From: Hydrangea macrophylla
Lineage: Eukaryota; Streptophyta; Magnoliopsida; Cornales; Hydrangeaceae
Length of the DNA: 64,000 nt
NCBI GenBank assembly: GCA_033977485.1
Contig: CM066988.1
Location: 77,658,669 to 77,722,668 of the forward strand
Direction of reading: 5' to 3'
The notes under the pieces are model-generated. The model did no database searches. It was given only the letters and a program-made list of their open reading frames with translations, and was not told where the DNA came from. How positions within the stretch are numbered: the first letter of the stretch is position 1; each line of letters begins with the position of its first letter. Position numbers and translations under genes: made by a program. Below are positions 32,871 to 42,566 of the stretch, piece by piece.

Positions 32871-33155
32871 CGGCACACGGCGGACTGCCGCGGCACTCAC
32901 TGAGTGCCGCACGGCAGTCATAGAGTGCCGGGCCGGCATTCACCAAGTGCCGCCAACAATTTCTGACTACAGTTCACTTTTAAAGTCTGTATTTTGCAGA
33001 GCAATACGTATGCGTATGCGAATAAGAACAAAAAACTGATAAAGTAAGACTGACCAAAACGCGGCAATCCATTAATTTCTGCGGCATTTGATGAATGCCG
33101 CGCGGCAGTCGCGTAGTGCCGCGACGGCAGTCATGAATTTACTACCGCGCTGGGC
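32871..33155. repeat. Palindrome array in LTR1 of element B
   Basis: Two clusters: 32871-32955 (GCGGCACTCACTGAGTGCCG, GGGCCGGCATTCACC) and 33060-33155 (GCGGCATTTGATGAATGCCG, CGCGGCAGTCGCGTAGTGCC). Each unit is a near-perfect 18-20 bp inverted repeat. They lie 100-390 bp upstream of the TATA box. Confidence 0.8.
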
Positions 33156-33258
33156 AGAAGTCTGCCTAATTTCAGAAAGTACATATTGTACCACCAAATG
33201 AGGGATTTACACCTGTCTTTTATTCCGAATTTACTGAAATTACCTAGGTATTTTTGTC

Positions 33259-33267
33259 TATATAAGA
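33259..33267 (+). promoter_or_regulatory. TATA box of element B LTR1
   Basis: CTATATAAG in a TTTTTGTCTATATAAGAAGA context, with transcription expected about 30 bp downstream near the GAGAAACACATAC stretch. The identical motif is at 42670-42678 in LTR2. Confidence 0.8.
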
Positions 33268-35522
33268 AGAGGTATCTCCATTGAGAAACACATACAACAA
33301 GGGGGAAGAGATACAAAAGGTGAGATACAAGAACACACAAGAGATACAAGAGAGAAAATTACTACCACTCCACCAACATATTTTTAGAGAGAAAAGAGAA
33401 AAGAGTTTAGAGAATTAGGAAGAAGAGAAACTTTGAGGATAGTTGGAGGTGATCCTCTAACCATAAGTTGTTTTATTTGCATTCTTTCTTTTGAATCCTC
33501 AAACTATTTTGTTTTCTTTGCTCCATTTCTTTTATTGTTCATACTTCCTTCTTGAGACTCTTGGAGATCCTCAATATCTCTCTTGAAATCTCTTGAATAT
33601 GATCCTTTGAACCTCATGTAAAGCTTATACTCTACATGAGAGTCAAAATTTGATCATCACTTTGTTTCATATAGGTGGATCCAAGTCCATGCTCATGACT
33701 TGGATCCTCTAAACTTGGTATCCAATGAAGTCATTCCCTTATTCTTTATGAAACTTAGGAACATTAGTCATGTCTTTATCTCCCATGACCATCAAATGGT
33801 AGGAGTAATAAGTTGAATTCAAGCTTTGGTCTATAAAGTTTGAGTTCATTGTTTGGAATTTTGAGAAGTTCATTTCATACTTCATCAAAATCCATAAGTA
33901 TAAAGTGTTTTTTTTAGTCTTCAAGGACCATCAAATGGTAGAAAAAGTAGTTCGGTTTAATCTCAACTTCATGTTTTAATAGTTGAGGTTAACCAACAAA
34001 GTTGAACTAGCAAAATAAAAACAGTGAGTTCACGAACTGTTTTTGATCAAAGATTTTTAGTTCGAAATCTAACCGTTGAAATCAAGTGAATCCAACGGGA
34101 AAGTGTCAATAACACATCGTTTTACCACTGCAATTTTTGTTTTGAGGTGGTTTTATGTTTAGAAAGGTTTGATCATGGGTTTTGTGAGACAACCACAATC
34201 TGTCCAGAATTTCAGAATAGTTTCAGAACAGCAAACCGGTTTTAAAATTGATAGATCAGAGCTCTAACCAAGTTTTCATGACCTCTAATAATTGTTTATA
34301 AGAACCTTAATGTGTTATGAAGGTTCCCTAAAACGAATGAAGCAATTCGGATTTGTTTACTATTTTTAAAAAATCATACAAGATATCTGGACAGAGAGTT
34401 GTAAAATACTGAGTGATGCCTAGTGTTTTCCACATTCCCGGAGATCTAACCGTTCAAACCTTGATTTTCTTTCTGGGTTAGAAACTCGACTCACAGAGGC
34501 ATAACATATCCAAAAATCATTAAGATCAAACCGTTGGAAATATTTTATTTCTGTTTGTTAAGATCTGGTCTGCTCTCTGTAATTCATAAAAAACTGCTAC
34601 TGTTTTTGTCTAATCTTATTTATTTCAACTCAAATGGTTCCCTATTTGTCTTGAGATTCAAATCATGTTTTGAATAACGATAATTTAGCTTAAATCCGGA
34701 GGTTAAGTGATCCAAATTAGTGAATAAATCCATGTTTCATTCTTGTTTACATTCACTCATCCATGTTCATCTAATGCCCATGATTAGAAATAGGTATTGA
34801 ATAAAGTTGGATTTCATGCTTGTTAGATCTAAGCTAGGGAATTAGGATTGATTATTTGACATCATATTATTATGTGAAGCATGTGGACTAATCTTTGTTT
34901 TGTAGCGCATTTGAGGTACAATTTCTCATCTCCCTTCTAGTTTATTTCATTCCTTGATTTTATTGATTTTTTAACCTCATGCGCGACACCTTAGAATTAG
35001 GAGCTTGCCTTATATGTATATATGATTAGAGACTCTTTCTTAGGATTTTCTTTTGTTTGTACGCATCGCACGTTTAATATCGCTGCTGGATCCCGGGTAA
35101 GTTCTCTTGTTCCTTATTGCATATCATATTGCTTGCTACTTGAAATATGTGATTTATGAATGATATTTTGCCATTAGCAATTTTACACCCTTTGGACATG
35201 TTTTTTGTGATGTATACGTATATATGTATTAGTTGAGGGCATGCTTAGATTAATAAATTTGATTAAAAGGATGTTGAGTAGAGGCCTATCACAAGATAGG
35301 ATGAGAGAGGGTGTTTTAGTCTGGTGGGCTCCTTCCTCTCTCATTCCATAATCCCCGGACCTAGTTTAATCTTTGGTTTCGCAAACGATCAGTTTCCTTT
35401 CAAAATGGTTTCTTAATTTTTCCTTTTAAAAATTAAGTGGCGACTCGTTTGTTTTGAATTTGAATTTTAAAAAGAACTTTAAAAGAAAAGCTGTGGGTAA
35501 GAAAAATGCGGTATCCACAATC

Positions 35523-35573
35523 TGGCGACTCTGCTGGGGATCGAATCCAGAATCTCTGGTTTCGCAGACCAGC
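35523..35573 (+). other. Extended primer-binding site complementary to half a tRNA-Arg
   Basis: Three bases after the LTR the sequence begins TGGCGACTCTGCTGGGGATC. It complements the CCA end, acceptor stem and T-arm of plant tRNA-Arg(ACG). The match does not stop at the usual 12-18 nt. It runs on through the variable loop and the whole anticodon arm (CTCTGGTTTCGCAGACCAGC) to 35573. Against the plant tRNA-Arg(ACG) sequence as I recall it, 47 of 51 positions agree, and the four differences are all transitions. Ogre-lineage elements are known to use tRNA-Arg. The length of this match is unusual. Confidence 0.8.
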
Positions 35574-36888
35574 ATTCTGATTTTGGGTTCACTCGAGGAT
35601 TAGGCTTGAAAAATATCCTTTTAATCGAATTAATTAATCCATGTGTGTCTGTTGCATTTCACTTGCATGTCCAGCCAGTCGATTGCACGGAACTATGACC
35701 TTGGAGGCTCGGGGCAACCCGGTCGGTCAAGTCATCATGGGACTGTGTGATCACCCTTGATCTCGTACCGTGATTCGGTATATTAAGCATCCTATCGGAT
35801 GTGAGTCAAGGGTCCCTTATTTGACCAAAACCCAGCTTTTGCATAGTAGCTTCCATAGAACCTTTCAATCTGAGGAAATCAATTCTTGATTAGGGTTATG
35901 TGCTAGGAAGTTTTGTATGCCCGGAAGGGATTACTTGAGATGATGACGATACTTGCCTGATAAAAGATGTATAATCTTTTAATCACCTTTTAGCGATTTC
36001 TCCTCATGTTCCATGACATTTGGAGAACATGCCAAACCTTGATTATAAGATTATACTTCTTATATCATGTTTAGCTAAGCATCATTGACCTTGTATGTAT
36101 CCAAATTCATGAAAAGTACGGTGATAATCCGATCATGTGATCCTTCTGCCCAAAGAATTTTAAATCTATCTTTAAAAGCAAACAGATTTTTGCCATCTTC
36201 ATCCCAAAGTTTTCAATTGCTCTTTCAAAAATCTTTGGAGTTCACTTTTGATTAAAGCTCCAAACTAATCTTTGCGAATTGTTGTTGAAAAATTGCTCTT
36301 CAAATGAATTTTAAAACAAAATTTCAATCAAATTATCTTCATTGAGAAATATTTTCACATCCTCATTTTTTTTAAATAAAAGATTCAAAATTCTTGAGAA
36401 TTGTTTTGAAAGATCTCATCGTTCTAAAGAAATGCTTTTCAAATGAATTTTGAAATTTTTCTGAATATCCAACCTTTGAAAGGGTAGTAAAGATCACAAT
36501 GAAAGGAGAAGTTGGCGCACTTGACATGGGGGAGGATCTTATGTGCTTATGTGTTTACCTGTTAGGATTAGAATTTTCCTTTACTTTGGCATATAGAGTA
36601 GGCACACACACACACTTGCATTTCATTCGTGTGCCATGTGTGCAGTGCATGCATCAAATCATAAGAGCATGTATATTTTGCAATCGATATCATTACATAT
36701 GTGTAGCATATAAACTCACAACACTTTCTTCCCAATTAAGATCAAAGTCCCTCAAAAATCCCTTACTATTCAATTCTGCATGCGGACCTTTTTCCTATCT
36801 GTTTTTCTTGAAAGAGTGGAACAACCAAATCCCCTAGTAAGGACACTTCTAATCTTCTCGGGTTTACCTCTCTTACTTAGAGGAGATC
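35574..36888 (+). other. Element B 5' untranslated leader
   Basis: About 1.3 kb with no convincing ORF. 36499-36837 is open for 112 codons (MKGEVGALDMGEDLMCLCVY...) but has no recognisable domain and a (CA)n tract. 35700-35830 contains short GC-richer sequence. Possible splice sites cannot be judged by eye. Confidence 0.55.
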
Positions 36889-37614
36889 ATGGACCATCAT
36901 GTCGAGATAGACCCAGCAATGGCCTACAGAGCTTTGGAGGAGAAAGTAGGCAAACTGCAAGTCGTTGTTGAGCAACAAGGTTCTAGGATGAAGCAATTGG
37001 AGGGGGTCATGCTTGAGTTCATTCAATTATTGAAAGATCAAATGGGCCCTGATGAGGAAAAGATAGATCAGAGAATAATGGATTGCTTAAAGAAGCACCA
37101 ACGGGCATGTCTGAACCCACCTGTGCACCGAGGCCCATGTCCAAACCCAACCTATCACCAAAGTCCATACCCAAGCTTAACCATTCACCAAAGCCCACAT
37201 CCAGGCCCAATCCCAACTAACCAAAGAGCTATTCCAAGTCCACATCTCAACCCAAAAATCAACTCTAGCTCAAAGTCGAATTCAAAATCAAACCAAGCCC
37301 ACAAGCCGAGAATCTTCACCAACCTTGGCATGCCATTATCCATGGCCCTTGGTCATCTTGTCAAGAATGGTCACCTCAACCCCCTGGACTCAAAGCCACT
37401 ACCAAATCCCTTACCCCGCAAATGTGACATGTCTTTGTACTGTGCCTACCACCAGACCCCTGGCCATACAACTAACTATTGCATGAAACTCCGCCATGAT
37501 ATCCAAGATCTCATTGAGCATAAAATCATCACTCCTTTACTGAACCCACCAGGTGGCATCTGGCATGACATACAATCTTTTCAATCACAGCCATCGCTGA
37601 ATACTCTCAAGTGA
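36889..37614 (+). CDS. Minimal gag-like protein of element B (241 aa)
   Basis: The ORF starts MDHHVEIDPAMAYRALEEKV. Residues about 10-55 form a heptad-rich coiled coil (LEEKVGKLQVVVEQQ, RMKQLEGVMLEFIQLLKDQM). Residues 75-115 are a Pro/His/Ser-rich stretch of repeated 9-11 residue units (HRGPCPNPTYHQSPYPSLTI). Residues 130-165 are basic or neutral linker. Near the C-terminus CAYHQTPGHTTNYC has CX2HX4HX4C spacing, followed by LRHDIQDLIEHKIITPL, the zinc-finger-like and helix signature of Ogre/Tat Gag proteins. The usual ~100-residue retrotrans_gag core appears to be absent. Role inferred: packaging of the element RNA into helper-made particles. The ORF is intact. Confidence 0.75.
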   Translation: MDHHVEIDPAMAYRALEEKVGKLQVVVEQQGSRMKQLEGVMLEFIQLLKDQMGPDEEKIDQRIMDCLKKHQRACLNPPVHRGPCPNPTYHQSPYPSLTIHQSPHPGPIPTNQRAIPSPHLNPKINSSSKSNSKSNQAHKPRIFTNLGMPLSMALGHLVKNGHLNPLDSKPLPNPLPRKCDMSLYCAYHQTPGHTTNYCMKLRHDIQDLIEHKIITPLLNPPGGIWHDIQSFQSQPSLNTLK

Positions 37615-37869
37615 TTCGTTGCCTCCATGAGTACGCAACAACCAACTGGCCCCAACCTAATCAACAGAATCGAAAAAGGCATTGACAATACTCGGTATGA
37701 GTCAGAAAAGGGCCATTCGACTGAAAAATGGTCCATAAGGGCGGATGATGTTCCCACAAAGATACAGAAGGGGAATAATGAACCCGAGGACGATGCTAGT
37801 GAAGTGATAGTGTTCGGAACTGCTGCTGCTAAAGCAAATGTGGATGCTCTTGGAAATCTAGTCAATTGA
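37615..37869 (+). pseudogene. In-frame continuation of the gag-like ORF after a single UGA
   Basis: The stop at 37612-37614 (AAG TGA TTC) is followed in the same frame by 84 more open codons, MSTQQPTGPNLINRIEKGID onward, including EPEDDASEVIVFGTAAA, to a stop at 37867-37869. The acidic/polar segment resembles the Gag-to-protease spacer of Ogre polyproteins. Either the stop is a recent mutation or it is a programmed readthrough point. A separate short ORF starting at 37627 is also possible. Confidence 0.5.
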
Positions 37870-38430
37870 AAATCATCTGTGACACTCCAATTGAGACCAA
37901 GTCAAGTCTGGTAGTCGAGTTATGTTAGGTTGGAGTCAAATGTTAAGTCCAGTCGAGTCTTCTGGTCAGTCTGTTATCAAGTCTATTTGCAAGTCTTTGT
38001 CGAGTTTATCGAGTCGAGTGATGTAATCCTCCTTCCCTACTAGTTGAATAAAATCTCATTTTTCTTGATTCAGTATGCTGAGTCGTGAATGTATGGATCA
38101 TTAAGACCAAAAGAAAAAAGAGGAGAAGAAAAGTCACCTTTTCAAATGATCATGGAAAGTACTTTGTTAATAAATCTTTGCATTGAAAAGGATCCCCAAG
38201 TGATCAAAGCAAATTTTGTGCCAAAACCATGGAGAAGTAGAGAATTGATTAGCTTTACTTTAAGAATTTAAAGATGCACTTGCTCAATCTTGAAAAGATG
38301 AACTTGGAACTTGAAGCTTGCTCACCATCCCCTTCTCTCAAATACCAAGCCTAAAAGATGAGCCCAACCAGTCTAAAGCCATAAACTGGGTCCTTGATGG
38401 TAGCCAGACATTTTAATGAACTTCTTATTC
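37870..38430 (+). other. Non-coding interior of element B
   Basis: 37890-38010 contains irregular repeats of GTCGAGTC / CAAGTCTG. 38089-38271 is a 60-codon chance ORF. From about 38260 onward the sequence is homologous (inverted) to element A 12840-13020. Confidence 0.55.
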
Positions 38431-38590
38431 CAAAAAAAAAAGAAAAAGAAAAAGAGCTCGCTAGGATGAAAACCCGGAAGGGCGCCTAGGCAAAAGTTAG
38501 AGCACAAAAAAAAAAAAAGAAAAAAAGAAGAAAGAGCTCGCTAGGATGAAAACCCGGAAGGGCGCCTAGGCAAAATTTAGAGCAAAAATA
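38431..38590 (+). repeat. Duplicated GCGCCTAGG module with preceding polypurine tracts
   Basis: Two copies (about 38454-38503 and 38534-38583). Each starts GAGCTCGCTAGGATGAAAAC, continues CCGGAAGGGCGCCTAGGC and closes TTAGAGC, whose GCTC/GAGC ends can pair. Each is preceded by a pure A/G run of 20-30 nt (AAAAAAAAGAAAAAGAAAAA). In element A the same unit differs at only a few positions although surrounding DNA has diverged freely. Confidence 0.8.
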
Positions 38591-39100
38591 AGATACGTGT
38601 TGATCTTAAAAATCCTAATCCTAGCCAGTCAAAATCATGGAAAGAATAAGAGATAGTAAGGTAGAGAAAAGAAAGGAAAGAGAAAAGAAAAGGCAGAGAA
38701 TAGATGAGATTGAGAATTCTTGAGCACTTCAAAGTAGATCATTGGCACATGAACTATCTCAAGGCTTTGTGTTGTTCTTAACAAAGAAAAGAGATTAGAA
38801 ATGAAAAGAGGGACTTATCAGCTTCAAAAAAAAAAGACTCAAACACTAAGTGAGCCTAAAACAATGCAGAGATATCTTTGAAAAAAAGAAACAAATAAAG
38901 ATTCGAAGGACTGATATTACTTTGTGAATAGGATGGAGTATGAATAAAACATGATGAGAATTGTAAAAGATTAACTGGCTGGTGAAAAGGTTAAAGAATC
39001 AACAGTCAAATAAAAGAGAAGAAAAGAAAAGAAAAGAGGAAAGAAAAAAAAGAATAAAGGAAGAAGTAGTTCATCATGCTATACAAGGGCTACCACAAGT
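38591..39100 (+). other. A/G-rich interior of element B
   Basis: Strongly purine-biased (AAAAGAAAGGAAAGAGAAAA and similar), no gene. Homologous in character and position to 12141-12650 of element A. Confidence 0.6.
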
Positions 39101-39199
39101 GACATGCACTCCCTAGACCCAAATGGCAACATGGCTCGAAAAGCCCACCAATTCTTGAAGCCTAATTCTTTCAAGACCTCCAGAGTTGATGAACTACGT

Positions 39200-39345
39200 T
39201 TTGAACTGATTCCCACTTTGGGATACGTAGGCAACCTGCTCGGTTCAGTCATCACCCCATCATCTCATGCTATCCTTCTTTCAGGCCTTGGCCGAACTAC
39301 TTTGGACCTGATTCCCGCTCGGGGATAAGTAGGCGAACCTTCCAA
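39200..39345 (+). repeat. Two copies of the GATTCCC...GGGATACGTAGG module in B
   Basis: CTGATTCCCACTTTGGGATA continuing CGTAGGCAACC at about 39208, and CCTGATTCCCGCTCGGGGAT continuing AAGTAGGCGAACC at about 39308. A third copy lies at 41795-41822 (GATTCCTGATGGGATACGTA). Confidence 0.75.
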
Positions 39346-39369
39346 GGTTCTTGGTCCATAGCCATCCCT

Positions 39370-40530
39370 AAACTGCAAGCAGTACCCTTTGGCGCCTTTG
39401 GTTTCATTCCTTCAGACTAGGGGCAAACTTACGTCTGCCTGAAGCCACATATATATCGCCAAACCAGGGGCAAACTTCCTTTGCTGAAAATCCCTTTTAT
39501 CATAGAAGCAAACCCCTAAGTTTCTTTCAAACTAGGGGCAAACTTTGTTTGCCAAAATCCCTCTGTACCAGATGTAAGTTCTCAAGTAATTGAGTTTGTT
39601 TTGAAAAGGTTAAAATAGAGTGCCTTTCATTCTATAAGTTAAAGCACTAATTTGAAGCACATTCTAGATGGACAAAGAATTCGCTAAATCGAAAAGAAGA
39701 AGTTTAGATTTATCAGCAAAGCACTACCATTTGTAAAATGATGAATAAATGAAGGGTGAGATGATACATTATTCACAATGAAAGCACATTGATTCATAAT
39801 GAATGAAGAGTTTGAGTCAGTCATTTTGAGTAACTAGCTTTGTCAGGTCTGTCCTCCTTTGATGAGTCAATAAACGGTCTCAAATGTGTGGGTTTAAGAT
39901 GATGAATAAAGATTTAAAAAGTCTTCATGAGCATCCCAAGAGCAGTACAAGCAGAGGTTTCGAACACTATCACAGCATAAAGTGGCGATATAAGAAGAGT
40001 CCAAAACTAGGGGCAAAGGTGACTTCCCTCTTTTGACTAAATCGATGTGTTTTTTTCCAAAGGCCTGCGAATGCAGAAAATCATTCTTTATATCAGCTTC
40101 GTTCAAATTCTTTGAGTCTTGCTTAGAAAATAAATTGAATTGAGTCTGATTGACTCCTAATAAATGGGATTCGAACTTAATTTGAGTCAAAATGACTTCG
40201 GATTTGGTGAAACTGAATTTGTTTGAGTCTGATTAACTCCTGATTTTGAAAAAGTTGAATTGATTCGAGTCTGATTGACTCCCAATTTAAGAAATTGAAA
40301 TGAACTGAATTGATTTGAGTCCGATTGACTCTCAATTTTTTTTTAAATTAAATTGCAACATAAGTTCTTGTGAGGTCGTTGATCTCTGCTATTGCAACAT
40401 AAGTCCCCAAAAGGGCTGTTGATTATCGCTTTCATAAGTCCTTGAAAGGTTGTTGACCATCGTTCTTGCTTGTAAGTCTCTGAGTGGCTATTGACCAATA
40501 TCTTACCATGTTGTTTAGTGCTTCTCTAAA
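39370..40530 (+). other. Element B interior with short degenerate repeats
   Basis: Contains four spaced copies of AACTAGGGGCAAACTT-like sequence (39418, 39465, 39531, 40004) and five of TTGAGTCTGATTGACTCC (40142-40330). No coding ORF is supported; the 98-codon minus reading at 39894-40190 is a shadow. Confidence 0.6.
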
Positions 40531-40780
40531 GCATTAGTCCTCAATGACAACATCATCGGTGTTAGTCCTCAATGGCAATTTCTGTTAGTCCTCGAAGGCA
40601 ATCCCCGTTAACCCTCATTAGACCTCAATGGCAGCATCTTTTTGGTCGATATAAGTCCTCAATGGCAATCTTTATTGAAGTCCTCTAGATTGAGGAAAAT
40701 CCGTTAAAGTCCTCTAGGTTGAGGCAAATCCGTTGGAGTCTTCTAGATTAAGGCATTAATGTTGAGGCAATTCATATCGA
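40530..40780 (+). repeat. Degenerate GTCCTCAATGGCAA and GTCCTCTAGATTGAGG repeats
   Basis: These are the element B counterparts of the 52-bp and 30-bp arrays of element A, present here in only four to six irregular copies. Confidence 0.75.
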
Positions 40781-40860
40781 CGTAGAATGCATTCATATCA
40801 CCAGAAAGAACATGATCGTGAGTCTTTGCATCTATATAGCGTGAAATTGCAGCTCAATCG

Positions 40861-41532
40861 ATCAGATGATTTTTGGAAGACACCGGGGTATAAGGCGCGT
40901 AGCGCATCTCAGACTTTCAGCGTGGTTCCTGATTTAACACCGGTGTATAAGGCGCGTAGCGCATCTCAGTCGATCAGATGATTTTTGGAAGACATCGGGG
41001 TATAAGGCGCGTAGCGCATCTCAGTCTTTCAGCGTGGTTCCTGATTTGACACCGGAGTATAAGGCGCGTAGCGCATCTCAGCCGATCAAATGATTTTTGG
41101 AAGACACCGGGGTATAAGGCGCGTAGCGCATCTCAGACTTTCAGCGTGGTTCCTGATTTGACACCGGAGTATAAGGCGCGTAGCGCATCTCAGTCGATCA
41201 GATGATTTTTGGAAGACACCGGGGTATAAGGCGCATAGCGCATCTCAGTCTTTCAGCGTGGTTCCTGATTTGACACCGGAGTATAAGGCGCGTAGCGCAT
41301 CTCAGTCGATCAGATGATTTTTGGAAGACACCGGGGTATAAGGCGCGTAGCGCATCTCAGTTTTTCAGCGTGGATCCTGATTTGACACCGGAGTATAAGG
41401 CGCGTAGCGCATCTCAGTCGATCAGATGATTTTTGGAAGACACCGGGGTATAAGGCGCGTAGCGCATCTCAGTCTTTCAGCATGGTTCCTGATTTGACAC
41501 CGGAGTATAAGGCGCGTAGCGCATCTCAGTCA
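40861..41532 (+). repeat. 112-bp tandem array, six units, each a pair of ~56-bp subunits
   Basis: The marker ATCAGATGATTTTTGG recurs at 40861, 40973, 41085, 41197, 41309 and 41421, exactly 112 bp each time, and a degenerate seventh start is at 41533. Each unit contains two subunits sharing about 35 bp (ACACCGG-GTATAAGGCGCGT, AGCGCATCTCAG). One subunit has the GATCAGATGATTTTTGG leader, the other TTTCAGCGTGGTTCCTGATT. Units are almost identical, indicating recent amplification or homogenisation. Confidence 0.95.
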
Positions 41533-41970
41533 ATTAGATGACTCTTGAAGAATGTCAGAGAATTAAACATAGTAAGCGCATCTATGACGGTCATTACTCT
41601 CCCAGAATGGAATGACATCATGAGTAGAATGGCATAGGTTGCTTTTTGGTACTAAGAAAGAACAATATTTTGCTGAGACATTATATGAACTACGAGGTTG
41701 CTTGAGCACGTGCATCACGATAAGATAGGTGCATTCATCCGTATGACTATTTGCGCTTGTGTATGTTTGACCTTGCCCGAACTACGTCTTGGTCTGATTC
41801 CTGATGGGATACGTAGGCAGCTCACCATTGAGCACGACCAATATGAACCATTTGTGTAGACGTTTTTGCAACGCATTTTTGTTTTACCTAAATTCGACAG
41901 TTTGGTCAAAGGCTTGTCTTCACACAGGCTTTGACATTCACTTATGGGACGCGTTGCCCCACAAGCTCTG

Positions 41971-41986
41971 TCAAAGAGGGGCAAAC
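41971..41986 (+). other. Polypurine tract of element B
   Basis: TCAAAGAGGGGCAAAC directly precedes LTR2, near-identical to the element A PPT. Confidence 0.8.
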
Positions 41987-42242
41987 TCTAGACACCCCAA
42001 TTTTGACCGACCGCCGAATTTAGGAGAGCGTCACCTCCACGTCCGATGATGATAAGGACCGAAAGATTCGAAGTATTCCAAGCTCTTCAGAAAGTTCTCC
42101 AAACGCAGTCAAATTTCACAGAAAGAGGAAAATACCAGGTATTTAGGAGAATTCGGGTATAAAACATAATTTTCGGAAAAAATCCTCAAAAATCATTTGC
42201 TTTGGGAAAAAGAAAATCTAAAAGAGAGAATCTTAGCTAAAA

Positions 42243-42566
42243 ACGGCACACGGCGGACTGCCGCGGCACTCACTGAGTGCCACACGGCAGTCATAGAGTG
42301 TCAGGCCGGCATTCACCAAGTGCCTCCAACAATTTCTGACTACCGTTCACTTTTTAAAGTCTGTATTTTGCAGAGCAATACGTATGCGTATGCGAATAAG
42401 AACAAAAAACTGATAAAGTAAGACTGACAAAAACGCGACAATCCATTAATTTCCGCGGCATTTGATGAATGCCGCGCGGCAGTCGCGTAGTGCCGCGACG
42501 GCAGTCATGAACTGCCGCGGCGGCATTCACGGACTGCCGCGACAGTTTCTGGACTGCCGCACTGGG
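42243..42566. repeat. Palindrome array in LTR2 of element B
   Basis: Same units as in LTR1, with about 50 bp more at 42508-42560. The difference between two LTRs that were identical at insertion shows the array gains or loses units quickly. Confidence 0.8.

Larger units (their letters stand above)
32614..35519 (+). repeat. 5' LTR of element B
   Basis: Starts TGTAGACACCCCAATTTCGA and ends GTATCCACA. Order: start block, palindrome array (32871-33155), TATA (33259), a CT/AG-rich transcribed leader, then a long AT-rich R/U5. The segment 34140-34610 is homologous to element A's LTR. LTR1 has a shorter palindrome array than LTR2 and keeps about 130 bp (33690-33825) that LTR2 lacks. Confidence 0.93.

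Noticed and set aside
35523..35573. A tRNA-Arg gene on the minus strand
   Set aside because: Only the 3' half of the tRNA is matched (to the anticodon arm); no D-arm or 5' acceptor strand, and the position right after an LTR explains it as a PBS.
40861..41532. Regular repeats that could suggest a CRISPR array
   Set aside because: Whole 112-bp units are repeated head to tail with no unique spacers, inside a plant retrotransposon.
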